DNA from: Epiperipatus broadwayi
Taxonomy: Eukaryota > Onychophora > Udeonychophora > Euonychophora > Peripatidae
Direction of reading: 5' to 3'
DNA length: 64,000 bases
Assembly (NCBI GenBank): GCA_028023455.1
Contig: JAQFVV010006342.1
Coordinates: 1,573,001 to 1,637,000 of the forward strand
A program made the translations under genes and the position numbers. The notes under the pieces were generated by a model, which ran no database searches, was not told the origin of the DNA, and saw nothing but the letters and a program-made list of their open reading frames with translations. How positions within the stretch are numbered: the first letter of the stretch is position 1; every line of letters starts with the position of its first letter. Shown here piece by piece: positions 1-10,421 of the stretch.

Positions 1-231
1 GTGAACTAAGAGATCGTATCTTTCATATTATTAGTCATAATGTATCTTTAGTATAATTGGAGGCATGTTTATTCTAATCATGTTATTAGCTAGTGAGTCA
101 TCATAGGTGACATGAACCAGTATAACCAATCCAAGATTTCATAGTGATCTTTAAAAATGAATGTGATTTATGAGCTTTTATCTTTATCTAAAAGCTCTAA
201 TAGGGTTGGAAATTTTTAGGAGAATGTGTAC

Positions 232-234
<3 letters not shown>

Positions 235-290
<56 letters not shown>
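235..290. repeat. (TA)n microsatellite, insertion target of element A
   Basis: Nearly pure TA dinucleotide run ending in TAG directly against the 5' TG of the element A LTR. A further TA run lies at the other edge of the same element (7452-7474), so a TA-rich target duplication is likely but cannot be sized in such sequence. Bases 1-234 show nothing recognisable. Confidence 0.9.
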
Positions 291-292
<2 letters not shown>

Positions 293-2234
293 TGAGAGTA
301 CCATATGAGCCTCATCTAAAACAATTTGTGTTTCTTTGTGAATTTAACTGTGCCTATATCGAATCAACAGATATAAATAACATACACCTATCTTAAGCTT
401 TTCATATATCAGTTATATACATAAACTAATTAATATTAAAAGAATAATTCTAAAAATGAATTATTCTAATTTGTTTATACACACACATAAATAAATGTTT
501 CTAACTAATAGTATTTTTTTTATTAACCAAAACTTGACATTGACAAAGCCGTAAGTCATCATTGCATTTTATCAGTTGAAACAAAGGAAATAAACGTTTG
601 GAGTTCATTACAAATTGTATATTTTAAACAATAGAGAGCGTGAGCATGATTATGTGATATGCTTGCAGAAATTAATCCAGTATAAAAACGAACTAATATT
701 GTTATAACAATAATCTTCTATTTAGTTATCAAGGCAATAACTACGTCTGTAAATTTAAATGTGTTCGAATTTAGAACACATTTAAGAAAAAAAGAAGATT
801 CACTATTTTAAAACTGTCTTCAAGTAATTAATTTACTTACTTTTAATATTATAAAGAACTATAAAAAAATAATCATTGAAATTGACAAGGTTATAAGAGT
901 TATCAACGTCTTCGAAATGAGTTTTCAAAATATATGTTTAAGAAGACAAAAATTTATAAAGATGTTCTTTGGCTAGACAATTTATGCCAAGGATTTCTGC
1001 TGATGTTTTAAACCTGAACATGTAAATTTATTCCTACTTAATGCCTAAAGTATAATCATCATAATTTCCACTAAAAAAGTTGCCTTAATAATGGAGTATT
1101 ATATTGAAGAAGATTTTAAATATTTTACTATGCAAATATTTAAAAGAATGAATATTTGGATTACCTCTTCGAAGGATGATCAAGGAACTTTACCTTTCAA
1201 CATTCATCATCATTTTATTTCGTCTAAGGAGGAATATGAAACCATTATTCTTTCGCATCTTGGAATACTTCGTTGTGCACTTTAATAACTCTTAAACTTT
1301 ATTTCCTTTGGGGATAATTATATTTACGTGGAAAAATTACTTCGTATATTAAATTGGAGAACTGATAAGATGAACGTTTTATTTTTATTTATTTAATAAA
1401 ATTTAGATGTTGATATTTTGATATATGCTCTGGTGAAAGTGACGGCTGACTAAGGTAAAAGTTTTTAAATTATTTCAATTTGGAAGTAAGTTTTATTATA
1501 TTCCAAATTGAATCTTACCTGACAATTATCATAATTTCTTTTTAAACAATAACATAATTAATATCAGAATACATTCTATTATTAATCTAGTGTGAATGGA
1601 TGTTATCTTATATAGACATATAACACACACTGAATCATTTTAATGACACAATACGTAGATTTATAATGTATGGTGGTATTATTTATTGTACACATGATTT
1701 TAAATTATATATATGTAAATAATTACATTATGTTTTTTTCTGAATGTTAAATAGTTTATTATTGTATATATATAAGCACAGATTATAATTCTAAATTTTA
1801 ATATTTTTATTATTTATGTGATAATATTTTTGTTTCTATTACGGATTAAAATGTGTTAAACTTGATTTTAAAATTAAACAGGTCTCGTTTGTTTATTTTA
1901 TTTAGTCATTTTATAAAACCAATAATTATAAATATACATACTCATGCATATATATATTGAATCAACTTAGTGATTTAATATTTATAAAAAAGTTATATAT
2001 AGCTTATACTAAATTTATCATTACTATGGGATATTTGTGGAAATGCCTGAAGAGAGTCAATTGCGATTTCTACTCTGAGCTCGAATTCCGAGAGTAACGA
2101 GGTTATTAATAGAGGAGTGGATTGGATTATATTTTAAATCACATCATCCATGGCATTCTATAAAAAGACTCAAAGTCTGAACTATAGGTAGATGCGACTT
2201 CCTCGAGTCCTGAAAAGGATCGTCCCATTATACA
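291..2234 (+). repeat. 5' LTR of element A
   Basis: 1944 bp, TGTGAG...TATACA, repeated at 5505-7453 with very few differences. It has many AATAAA-type hexamers but no single convincing TATA/poly(A) pair, so I cannot place the U3/R/U5 borders. It contains a 64-codon open frame at 1091-1285. Confidence 0.93.
1091..1285 (+). CDS. Small ORF inside LTR of element A (hypothetical)
   Basis: 64 codons, ATG to TAA, with an ordinary-looking acidic and aromatic composition rather than low complexity (begins MEYYIEEDFKYF). The same frame is intact in the other LTR at 6305-6499, where the only amino-acid change I see is Met to Thr at residue 15, caused by a TG/CG difference. LTRs this young would share most ORFs by descent, so preservation is weak evidence for function. 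No family is recognised. It could be chance in a long LTR, or a small accessory protein as in some elements with very long LTRs. Confidence 0.25.
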   Translation: MEYYIEEDFKYFTMQIFKRMNIWITSSKDDQGTLPFNIHHHFISSKEEYETIILSHLGILRCAL

Positions 2235-2252
2235 TGGCACCCATACTTAAGG
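2235..2252 (+). promoter_or_regulatory. Primer-binding site of element A
   Basis: TGGCACCCATACTTAAGG starts at the base after the LTR's terminal CA. TGG is the complement of a tRNA CCA end, and TGGCRCC starts are common in gypsy-type elements. I cannot name the tRNA with confidence. Element A' has a related site, TGGCACCAACAATG, at the equivalent place. Confidence 0.75.
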
Positions 2253-2588
2253 CATGAAACAGTAGTTTTCCATTGGTTAAATCCATAGTTTTAAAAAAAA
2301 AATTATATGAGTATGTTGTGAATTGGTAAAAACACTGAATAATAAATAATAGAGACCTTGAAATAAAATAAACCGTAATAAACAGATAAATCAGTCACTT
2401 TAAAATAAATAAATAAATACGATTATAGTTTGGGCATTAAAATATATATTATAACAACATCTTATAAAAGTAGGAAAAATAGAATTACATTTAAGGTCAT
2501 AAACACAGCATGAAATCTTATGGCATATATTAAAGTATAACTTTGAAAAGAAAGTAATTATATATATAACATTAGAAATTTTTCATTA

Positions 2589-4142
2589 ATGATAACTAGA
2601 AGTGGGAAAAAGCTAATAATAATGAAAGTAAAAAGTTTTGAAGAATCTTTAAGTAATAAAGATAGTGAAATAGAGATTACTTCAATTAGTAATGAACAAG
2701 GATCTTTACAAGTCCTAATGTCTGAGGGGTCTGTAGCAGAAGTTGAACATCCTTCACAAGTTCACATGACAGATCAAATATTACCTCAAACACAAAAAGA
2801 AAGTGAAGCTATAACAGTACAACCTCAAGAAAGTGATAAGCATATAGCTCAATTGGTTCAAATGATAATGGATCTAAAAGTTAGCATGGAAGCAAAGATG
2901 GAAAAATGAATGAATAAAAGTGATATGGTAAAAGCTGAATGAATAATATAAAAGCTGATATGAATAATATAAAAATGATATGATAATATGAAAGCTGATA
3001 TGGTAACCAAAGCTGATATGAATAATATAAAAGTGATATGAAAATATAAAAGTAATGGAAAAAGTGATATGAATAATATAAAAGCTGATATAAATAAAAT
3101 GAATGCTGATATGAAGGGAGAAATGGCTAGAATGAATGATAATATGGTAACTAAAGTTGATATGGATAATATGGAAGGGAAATTAAAAGAAGACATAATT
3201 TCTATAAAAGAAGAGTTAAAGAAAGATATTAATGATGTTAAGGAAAAGATGCAAGTTGAAATCAAAGATGTTGTTGAAAAGAAACAAACTTCCAATGAAG
3301 TAGAAAGACTTCATGACACAAAAGCATCAACAATATCGATGGCAATTCAATGCCAAGAATCCAAAACTTACCCTGAGCATGAGATCTGTGAATATAATGA
3401 TAGCATCCAGAACAAATCACTCTTAGTTCAAATGAATATTTCAGAAGAAAACTGTCATGACTATCATTTTACCATACAGCAGAGCAATGAAGTAGAAGAT
3501 CATTGCAGCATTAATAAAGTGCTTGAACCTGATCCAAATATCTTAGAAAGAGAAGAGGATATGGATAATGTAGAATATAAATTAAATTCTGAATCTCAGG
3601 AATTGAGAGAAGCACAATCAAATGATAATACTGAATGTCTAGATAAATTAAGACTTCAGATTTCTTGTATTAATAACAAGTTAAATCATGAACTCATGAA
3701 ACTTGAGATGACTCCACTATCTAAAGATATAATAGATGAATACAACAGTGAAGTGTATTTTGAGTCATCCCACCATATTTGTTTTTACTCCCAAAACAAA
3801 AGTAAAACATTTCATCAACAAGGTGTTGATAAATTGTATGACAACCATCTGATAATATCATTATCAATGATAATATTTAATGGAAAAGAAGGTTGTCTTA
3901 ATAGAAGGTTTAATTTAGAAGATATGAATGAAGGCAATAGATTTAATTGTCTTAAGTGTAAATTATGGTGTATGAAGCATCACCATAATCCTGAAGATGA
4001 ACAAATTATAAAAAGTCTTCAGACAATAATAAAGATATTTATAATACAAGCTAAGAGACAGAAAGGTTCACAATTCCATAGGTTGTGTAATACTTATGAA
4101 GGTCCCTTCACATTCATTGAACATGTTAATGGATGTGCTTAA
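2589..4142 (+). pseudogene. Coiled-coil gag-like frame with C-terminal GPF module, frameshifted
   Basis: The first segment (2589-2909, 106 codons) begins MITRSGKK and is acidic. It stops at 2907. After a repetitive tract the frame resumes at 3069 and runs 357 codons to a stop at 4142. The second segment opens with a Lys/Glu/Asp/Met-rich heptad-like coiled coil (about residues 1-85), passes through a polar region with scattered Cys/His, and ends in CNTYEGPFTFIEHVN. This resembles the GPY/F SH3-like module normally found at the end of gypsy integrases. No CCHC zinc knuckle is evident. The relative on the minus strand at 49107-50960 matches both ends, including RF...LW..K..HN..D.QII before the GPF module. 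Role inferred: structural or RNA-packaging protein of the particle. Indels in the repeat tract make it a pseudogene here. Confidence 0.65.
2925..3110 (+). repeat. Short tandem repeat coding for coiled-coil heptads
   Basis: About eight imperfect copies of a 15-24 bp unit, AAAGCTGATATGAATAATAT and variants. In frame they read K-A-D-M-N-N-I, one heptad turn. Several copies have lost one or more bases, which breaks the gag-like frame between 2909 and 3069. Slippage within the repeat is the likely cause. Confidence 0.8.
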
Positions 4143-4646
4143 AAAGTAAAGCACACATATAAGGAAGGACTTCATAGATTACGACTTTGGGATGTGACAA
4201 TGGACTTTCGGTAATGATAGAATCCATTAGGCTGTTCTTTTAAGAGAATAAATGTATATATGTATATAAATAATTGAAGTTGATATTAATAATAATAAAA
4301 TGCATCAAGTTAACCAAAGTATGAAAAAAAAATACTTACAGGTTTATTAGAGTACAAGTTATGGTTAGTTAACTAAGTAATAATGGTAGATCAATTAAGC
4401 ATCACGATAATGCAATCTGATGTTGACACTACTTATAAAATGCAAGTCCATTATTATATATTTTGATATGGATATATATAAATAAGACATTTATTTTATA
4501 TAGCGTGATGTTGTTAAATTGTAATAACAATCAGCATTAAGCCAATGCACATGCGCTTTGTGGATATATATATGGATATATAAAAAGATAGTGTAAAAGT
4601 TTATAAACAACTTGTTAAAAAAAAGGCCAGTCAAAGAAATAAAAAT
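4143..4646 (+). other. Spacer of element A between the two GPY/F modules
   Basis: No usable ORF. Just after the gag-like stop another frame reads KVKHTYKEGLHRLRLWDV (from about 4146), which looks like the continuation of the GPF module; the equivalent place in element A' (minus strand, about 49040-49100) reads similarly (HVAKDDLRKLQTW). The stop at 4140-4142 is therefore probably a frameshift rather than the original end. Confidence 0.5.
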
Positions 4647-4877
4647 GTGAAGACAATTTCACACAAGTTCAAAATTGGGGATCAAGTTTTTATAAAAACA
4701 CCTCATATGAGTAAACCCCAAGAGAGCAAATATCAAAAGTTTTACCATCAATATGAAGGACCTTATACTATCATAAAGCAAACAGGTCCCAATGCATTCT
4801 GGATAAATATAAAGGGAGACATTAAAGGCACTTACAATGCTAGAGCTTTAAAACCCTATTTTGGTCAAACGAATTAA
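4647..4877 (+). CDS. Integrase C-terminal GPY/F module of element A (fragment)
   Basis: 76 codons. The motif GDQVFIK, followed by KYQKFYHQYEGPYTIIKQTG and an ending NARALKPYFGQ, is the classic tail of Ty3/gypsy integrases: beta strands, the GPY motif, and N-A-R-x-L-K-P close to the stop. The HHCC zinc-binding and D,D-E catalytic domains are absent upstream. The first ATG is probably only the first Met of the surviving frame. A frameshifted relative on the minus strand at 44332-44650 shares GPY, FW.(N/D)IKG and NAR.LKPY. Preservation of only this tail in two relatives is odd for random decay. Confidence 0.8.
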   Translation: MKTISHKFKIGDQVFIKTPHMSKPQESKYQKFYHQYEGPYTIIKQTGPNAFWINIKGDIKGTYNARALKPYFGQTN

Positions 4878-5491
4878 TAATGTTTTACCACATTCTACTT
4901 ATGTATAGAGTAAAATGTTGAAAGAAAAGATCACGTGGAATAGGTAAGGAGAGAAAAAGTTTTCATTTAAAAGTATATAGGTATATATATGTATAAGGAT
5001 GTATATAAGTCAAAAGAGACATTAATTTTCTTTGATGAGGGTATGTTAAGCAATTAAAATTAATTCTTAGGATACCTGAAAACTAAAACCGTTTTAAGAG
5101 TTAATCCATGCTGAATGATGGATGTTCTTATGTTTTGGATAGTTCTCAAAAGAGTCCATAAGTCTTAAAGAAAAGCAGGATGGAGAATACCAAACAAATA
5201 TATGTGTCATCTATAAAAGAGGCACATGACAATAAATCCATCAAAGGAAAATAAATAAAAAAGGGAAGAAAAAGAAAGAACCCTATATATATAAACCTCC
5301 TTGTCCTTTTATTTAAATTGAATGATGCTTAATATAGAGAAAGAGAAAGGGTTAGAAAAAAATAGAGCAAATAATAAGGGTTGATAAAAGCAGGAAAGAA
5401 AAACAAGCTCCACAACTTTATATTTAATGCAAACATTGACACACATTAAGTGTCCAAATTTTAATGGTAAATATAAAATTTGAACTCTTTT
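4878..5491 (+). other. 3' untranslated region of element A
   Basis: No gene. The stretch around 5035-5200 (GATGAGGGTATG..., AATCCATGC.GAATGATGGAT..., AGAAAAGCAGGA) matches the equivalent part of element A' (minus strand, about 44230-44010), so this non-coding region is conserved between the two elements and may carry a cis signal. Confidence 0.6.
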
Positions 5492-5504
5492 AAGGAAGGG
5501 GTAA
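5492..5504 (+). promoter_or_regulatory. Polypurine tract of element A
   Basis: AAGGAAGGGGTAA immediately before the 3' LTR TG. It would prime plus-strand synthesis. Element A' has AGGGAAGGGGAAT in the same position. Confidence 0.8.
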
Positions 5505-7453
5505 TGTGAGAGTACCATATGAGCCTCATCTAAAACAATTTGTGTTTCTTTGTGAATTTAACTGTGCCTATATCGAATCAACAGATATAAATAACATACA
5601 CCTATCTTAAGCTTTTCATATATCAGTTATATACATAAACTAATTAATATTAAAAGAATAATTCTAAAAATGAATTATTCTAATTTGTTTATACACACAC
5701 ATAAATAAATGTTTCTAACTAATAGTATTTTTTTTATTAACCAAAACTTGACATTGACAAAGCCGTAAGTCATCATTGCATTTTATCAGTTGAAACAAAG
5801 GAAATAAACGTTTGGGGTTCATTACAAATTGTATATTTTAAACAATAGAGAGCGTGAGCATGATTATGTGATATGCTTGCAGAAATTAATCCAGTATAAA
5901 AATGAACTAATATTGTTATAATAATAATCTTCTATTTAGTTATCAAGGCAATAACTACGTCTGTAAATTTAAATGTGTTCGAATTTAGAACACATTTAAG
6001 AAAAAAAGAAGATTCACTATTTTAAAACTGTCTTCAAGTAATTAATTTACTTACTTTTAATATTATAAAGAACTATAAAAAAATAATCATTGAAATTGAC
6101 AAGGTTATAAGAGTTATCAACGTCTTCGAAATGAGTTTTCAAAATATATGTTTAAGAAGACAAAAATTTATAAAGATGTTCTTTGGCTAGACAATTTATG
6201 CCAAGGATTTCTGCTGATGTTTTAAACCTGAACATGTAAATTTATTCCTACTTAATGCCTAAAGTATAATCATCGTAATTTCCACTAAAAAAGTTGCCTT
6301 AATAATGGAGTATTATATTGAAGAAGATTTTAAATATTTTACTACGCAAATATTTAAAAGAATGAATATTTGGATTACCTCTTCGAAGGATGATCAAGGA
6401 ACTTTACCTTTCAACATTCATCATCATTTTATTTCGTCTAAGGAGGAATATGAAACCATTATTCTTTCGCATCTTGGAATACTTCGTTGTGCACTTTAAT
6501 AACTCTTAAACTTTATTTCCTTTGGGGATAATTATATTTACGTGGAAAAATTACTTCATATATTAAATTGGAGAACTGATAAGATGAACATTTTATTTTT
6601 ATTTATTTAATAAAATTTAGATGTTGATATTTTGATATATGCTCTGGTGAAAGTGACGGCTGACTAAGGTAAAAGTTTTTAAATTATTTCAATTTGGAAG
6701 TAAGTTTTATTATATTCCAAATTGAATCTTACCTGACAATTATCATAATTTCTTTTTAAACAATAACATAATTAATATCAGAATACATTCTATTATTAAT
6801 CTAGTGTGAATGGATGTTATCTTATATAGACATATAACACACACTGAATCATTTTAATGACACAATACGTAGATTTATAATGTATGGTGGTATTATTTAT
6901 TGTACACATGATTTTAAATTATATATATGTAAATAATTACATTATGTTTTTTTCTGAATGTTAAATAGTTTATTATTGTATATATATATATAAGCACAGA
7001 TTATAATTCTAAATTTTAATATTTTTATTATTTATGTGATAATATTTTTGTTTCTATTACGGATTAAAATGTGTTAAACTTGATTTTAAAATTAAACAGG
7101 TCTCGTTTGTTTATTTTATTTAGTCATTTTATAAAACCAATAATTATAAATATACATACTCATATATATATATATATTGAATCAACTTAGTGATTTAATA
7201 TTTATAAAAAAGTTATATATAGCTTATACTAAATTTATCATTACTATGGGATATTTGTGGAAATGCCTGAAGAGAGTCAATTGCGATTTCTACTCTGAGC
7301 TCGAATTCCGAGAGTAACGAGGTTATTAATAGAGGAGTGGATTGGATTATATTTTAAATCACATCATCCATGGCATTCTATAAGAAGACTCAAAGTCCGA
7401 CTATAGGTAGATGCGACTTCCTCGAGTCCTGAAAAGGATCGTCCCGTTATAAT
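5505..7453 (+). repeat. 3' LTR of element A
   Basis: Matches 291-2234. The outer end reads CCCGTTATAATATATA where the inner copy reads CCCATTATACA, so the terminal CA has become part of a TA run. About seven of roughly ten single-base differences lie at CpG dinucleotides. It holds the second copy of the 64-codon ORF (6305-6499). Confidence 0.93.
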
Positions 7454-7475
7454 ATATATATATATATATATAACG

Positions 7476-7942
7476 GGAATGTAATTATAAGGGACTTGAT
7501 CGCAGACTTTCAAGCTCCCTACATCCAATCCATCTTATACAACTAATACATATGGCCACAAACATGTGAAAAAGATAAATAATCTCCAATATACATCATT
7601 TGTGCTGAGCCAGACCTCATCAGTTGGTCCAGATCACTATCTTCCACACATGCTCAGTTTATATTAAGATAGTAAATCTTCAAACTATAACAAGCTTCAA
7701 TCATCTTCTCAATTCTCCAACTCTTCAGCAATCCATTTCATTGTTGACCTTAAGTCAATCTGACCCTCACACATAGAACCTTAATATAACCATTTAATTA
7801 TACAGAAGAGGAATGGGTAGAATACAAGCTGAATATGTAATATTTAAATATATGTATATTGTCTATACTAGACAATGTAATTATAAGAAATTTGAACTTA
7901 GAATTTCAAGCTCCCTACATCTATTCATTTCATCTTATATAA

Positions 7943-8026
<84 letters not shown>

Positions 8027-8214
8027 TGACCTTAAGTCAATCTGACCCCTCACACATAGAACCTTAATATAACCGTTTAATTATACAGAAGAGGAATGGG
8101 TAGAATACAAGCTGAATATGTAATATTTAAATATATGTATATTGTCTATACTAGACAATGTAATTATAAGGAATTTGAACTTAGAATTTCAAGCTCCCTA
8201 CATCTATTCATTTC

Positions 8215-8293
<79 letters not shown>

Positions 8294-8905
8294 CTATGTG
8301 CATTTGAAAAAGATAAATGATGTCTAATATAAATATTTCATGCTGAATCAGCATTCATCAGTTGGTTTAGATCACCGTCTCCCACACATAGATACTATCA
8401 ATGCTCAGTTTATATTAAGATGGATCTTCAAACTTTAATGGACAAGCTTCAATATTCTCCACTCTCTAACTCTTCAGCCATCCATTTCATTGAAAATCTA
8501 AGAATGGATTGCTCAAATCCCTTGTTGATGCCAATATTATGTTGACCTCAAGTTAATCTGACCCTTCACAAATAGTATCTTAACATATTCATTTAATTTT
8601 ACAAAACAGAGATGGGTAGAATTTACTCTGAATATGTAATATTTAAATATATGTATATTGTCTATACTAGACTTAATGTAATTATAAGGAACTGGACTCA
8701 GACTTTCAAGTTCTCTACATCTATCCAATCCACCTTATACAATTGATACATATGATCACATACATGTGAAAAAAATAAATGATCTCCAATATATGTATTT
8801 CATGCTGAATCAGCACTCATCAGTTTGTCCAGATCACCATTTCCTAGACATATATACAATCAATGCTCAGTTTATATCAAAATAGAAAATCTTAAATATA
8901 TATGT
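7476..8905 (-). repeat. Cluster of four tRNA-derived SINE-like copies separated by (TA)n
   Basis: A block beginning ATGTAATTATAAGG recurs at about 7479, 7874, 8157 and 8677, and one beginning GTTGACCTTAAGTCAATC at about 7743, 8025 and 8540. Two copies (7813 and 8096) are 283 bp apart and nearly identical. Pure TA runs of about 75 bp (7948-8020 and 8218-8290) replace the middles of two copies. On the minus strand the head resembles a tRNA gene: a weak A box and a B-box-like GATCAAGTCC. A better preserved copy at 32781-32870 has an exact B box. ORFs rich in I/Y here are only translated TA repeats. Confidence 0.7.
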
Positions 8906-9145
8906 ATATATAGTACAAATAAAATGTCTGTTAATTAAAAACTATTGTAATAACAATAAAAATAATAAATATAATGGTAATTAATTATTGTATATAGTCT
9001 TTCAATCCTTGGAAGTACTTTTGGTTAATCCCTTAACCCCTCTTAACTGCCAGGTTGACCAGGAATTATCTATCTTTGGCAAAGTTGAAACTATGAGTAA
9101 TCAAGAATTAATAAAAATTGTAATAGTATAAATGGTATAAGTTGT
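8906..9145. other. AT-rich spacer between SINE clusters
   Basis: A short TA-rich run, then about 140 bp of less AT-rich sequence around 9000-9110. No gene or repeat recognised. Confidence 0.5.
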
Positions 9146-9945
9146 AGGTATGATACTCAAAAGACAGATACTTTAATAAATATAATCTAAATTCACATCT
9201 AAAAAGGTTTAAATAACTTTTATGAAAGATATTGATCATCTGGTTTCTGAAGTCCCTAATCTATGCCACTATAATTCAAAAATCGGCATGAAATAAGAGG
9301 AATACTAGCTCTGATAGATGTGATAAGATATTAAAAGGTAATAGCTTCATTATTAATCAGCTAAAATGTATATAGAATAATACTACTCGAACTATACATC
9401 ATTGGAGTATTATTTATTTACGTTCCTTAATTAACTAAAATGAGTAAGATTTATAATTTTTAATTTAGCTAGAATAATAATAATTTATTATTAGATAATA
9501 ATCAATCTAAATGAACTTAATGAAACATCTGATGAATAAATTCAATACACAATAATTATCTAGCTGTTAAATCTTATTATGATGTCAAACGATAGACATA
9601 AATTAAAGCCAGGAGGAAATCTTTATTTAATGACTATATTAAAATGACTTTTGTGAAAGATTTTGATCACCTGGTTCCTAATGTCTTAAATCTATATCAG
9701 ATGTGAAATAAAGAAATGCTAACTCTTATAAATGTGATAAAGTTTTAAAAGATAATGTAGGTATAATGCCCAAGAGATAGAGACTTTATTAAATAAATTC
9801 AGATTTATGAAAGATTAAATGGGTTAAGTGAGAGATTTTTGATCTTTCTAATTCCATGGGTTCAAATCTATACCACTACCATCTTTAAAATAGATGTGAA
9901 ATAAAAGAAAGGCTAACTCTTATAGACCTAAATTTTGATAAAGCG
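9146..9945 (+). repeat. Second SINE-like family, about three tandem copies
   Basis: Unit starts GTAGGTATRATRCYCAARAG at 9146 and 9758, with a 5'-truncated copy from about 9601. The 9758 copy carries tRNA-promoter-like boxes: A box TGGGTTAAGTGAG near 9818 and B box GGTTCAAATCT near 9870, about 39 bp apart as in tRNA genes. The shared 3' part contains GCTAACTCTTATARATGTGATAAAG. The third copy is split by element J and resumes at 13862. Confidence 0.6.
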
Positions 9946-10096
9946 TTATTTCCCCCCAAATCTTTGACAATAATGCAGAGATATTATTTTAATCTTAGCA
10001 TTCAAGAGCAGGAAGGGGGGGAAGCTAGAGAGTTCACAATGTGAATCCAGACATTGGCATTAAAGTGCGAGTTCAGATTTCCAGAATGAAGTGCTT

Positions 10097-10210
10097 CATG
10101 ATCGTTTTATTTGCGGCATAAACAATCACAACTTAAAACTCCAACTACTAATGATGCCGGATTTAAATTTTGAAACAGCTGTGGTCCAAGCAGATAAACC
10201 CATTAAATAA
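10097..10210 (+). pseudogene. Capsid/Gag fragment of element J
   Basis: 38 codons open to a TAA. It reads HDRFICGINNHNLKLQLL, then LNFETAVVQADKPIK. In the K02A2.6-like gypsy group this segment (D-R-F/L-V-x-G-I-N...LL...L-F-x-x-A) lies in the capsid just before the zinc knuckles. Upstream codons around 10050-10096 read in another frame, so the gene is frameshifted. A single Cys-His cluster (CHRCHE) near 10290 is what remains of the nucleocapsid. Confidence 0.7.
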
Positions 10211-10421
10211 GTAGGATGTGTAAAAAATCCAGCATAACACTGGGTCACTTAGTCAGCTCAGATAATTCAGCATCATATAGTCTAATGCATTGCCATAGAT
10301 GCCATGAACAAATGTACACACCAATATAGAATTCCTGCACCGCTATACAACATGAAGATTTTGCAAGCGAGTCGGACAAATAAAGGCTGCATATCTAAAA
10401 TTAAAAAGACAGACAGCCGAT

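Larger units (their letters stand above)
291..7453 (+). mobile_element. Element A: LTR retrotransposon lacking protease, RT and RNase H
   Basis: Two long direct repeats (291-2234 and 5505-7453) bound a 3.27 kb internal region. LTR 1 begins TGTGAGAG and ends TTATACA. A primer-binding site follows it at 2235 and a purine-rich PPT precedes LTR 2 at 5492-5504. Inside are a coiled-coil gag-like frame broken by a frameshift (2589-4142) and a short integrase-tail frame (4647-4877). No protease, RT, RNase H or integrase core is visible, so the element should depend on proteins supplied in trans. Only about a dozen differences separate the LTRs, so insertion was recent. The GPY/F tail places it with Ty3/gypsy. 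A diverged relative with the same layout lies at 41287-51193. Confidence 0.9.

Noticed and set aside
2858-3295. Minus-strand 145-codon Phe/Ser/Ile-rich ORF
   Set aside because: Antisense of the coiled-coil repeat in element A; its composition is a by-product of the repeat.
7813-8327. ORFs ending in (IY)n
   Set aside because: Translations of (TA)n inside SINE copies; the apparent conservation reflects DNA duplication.
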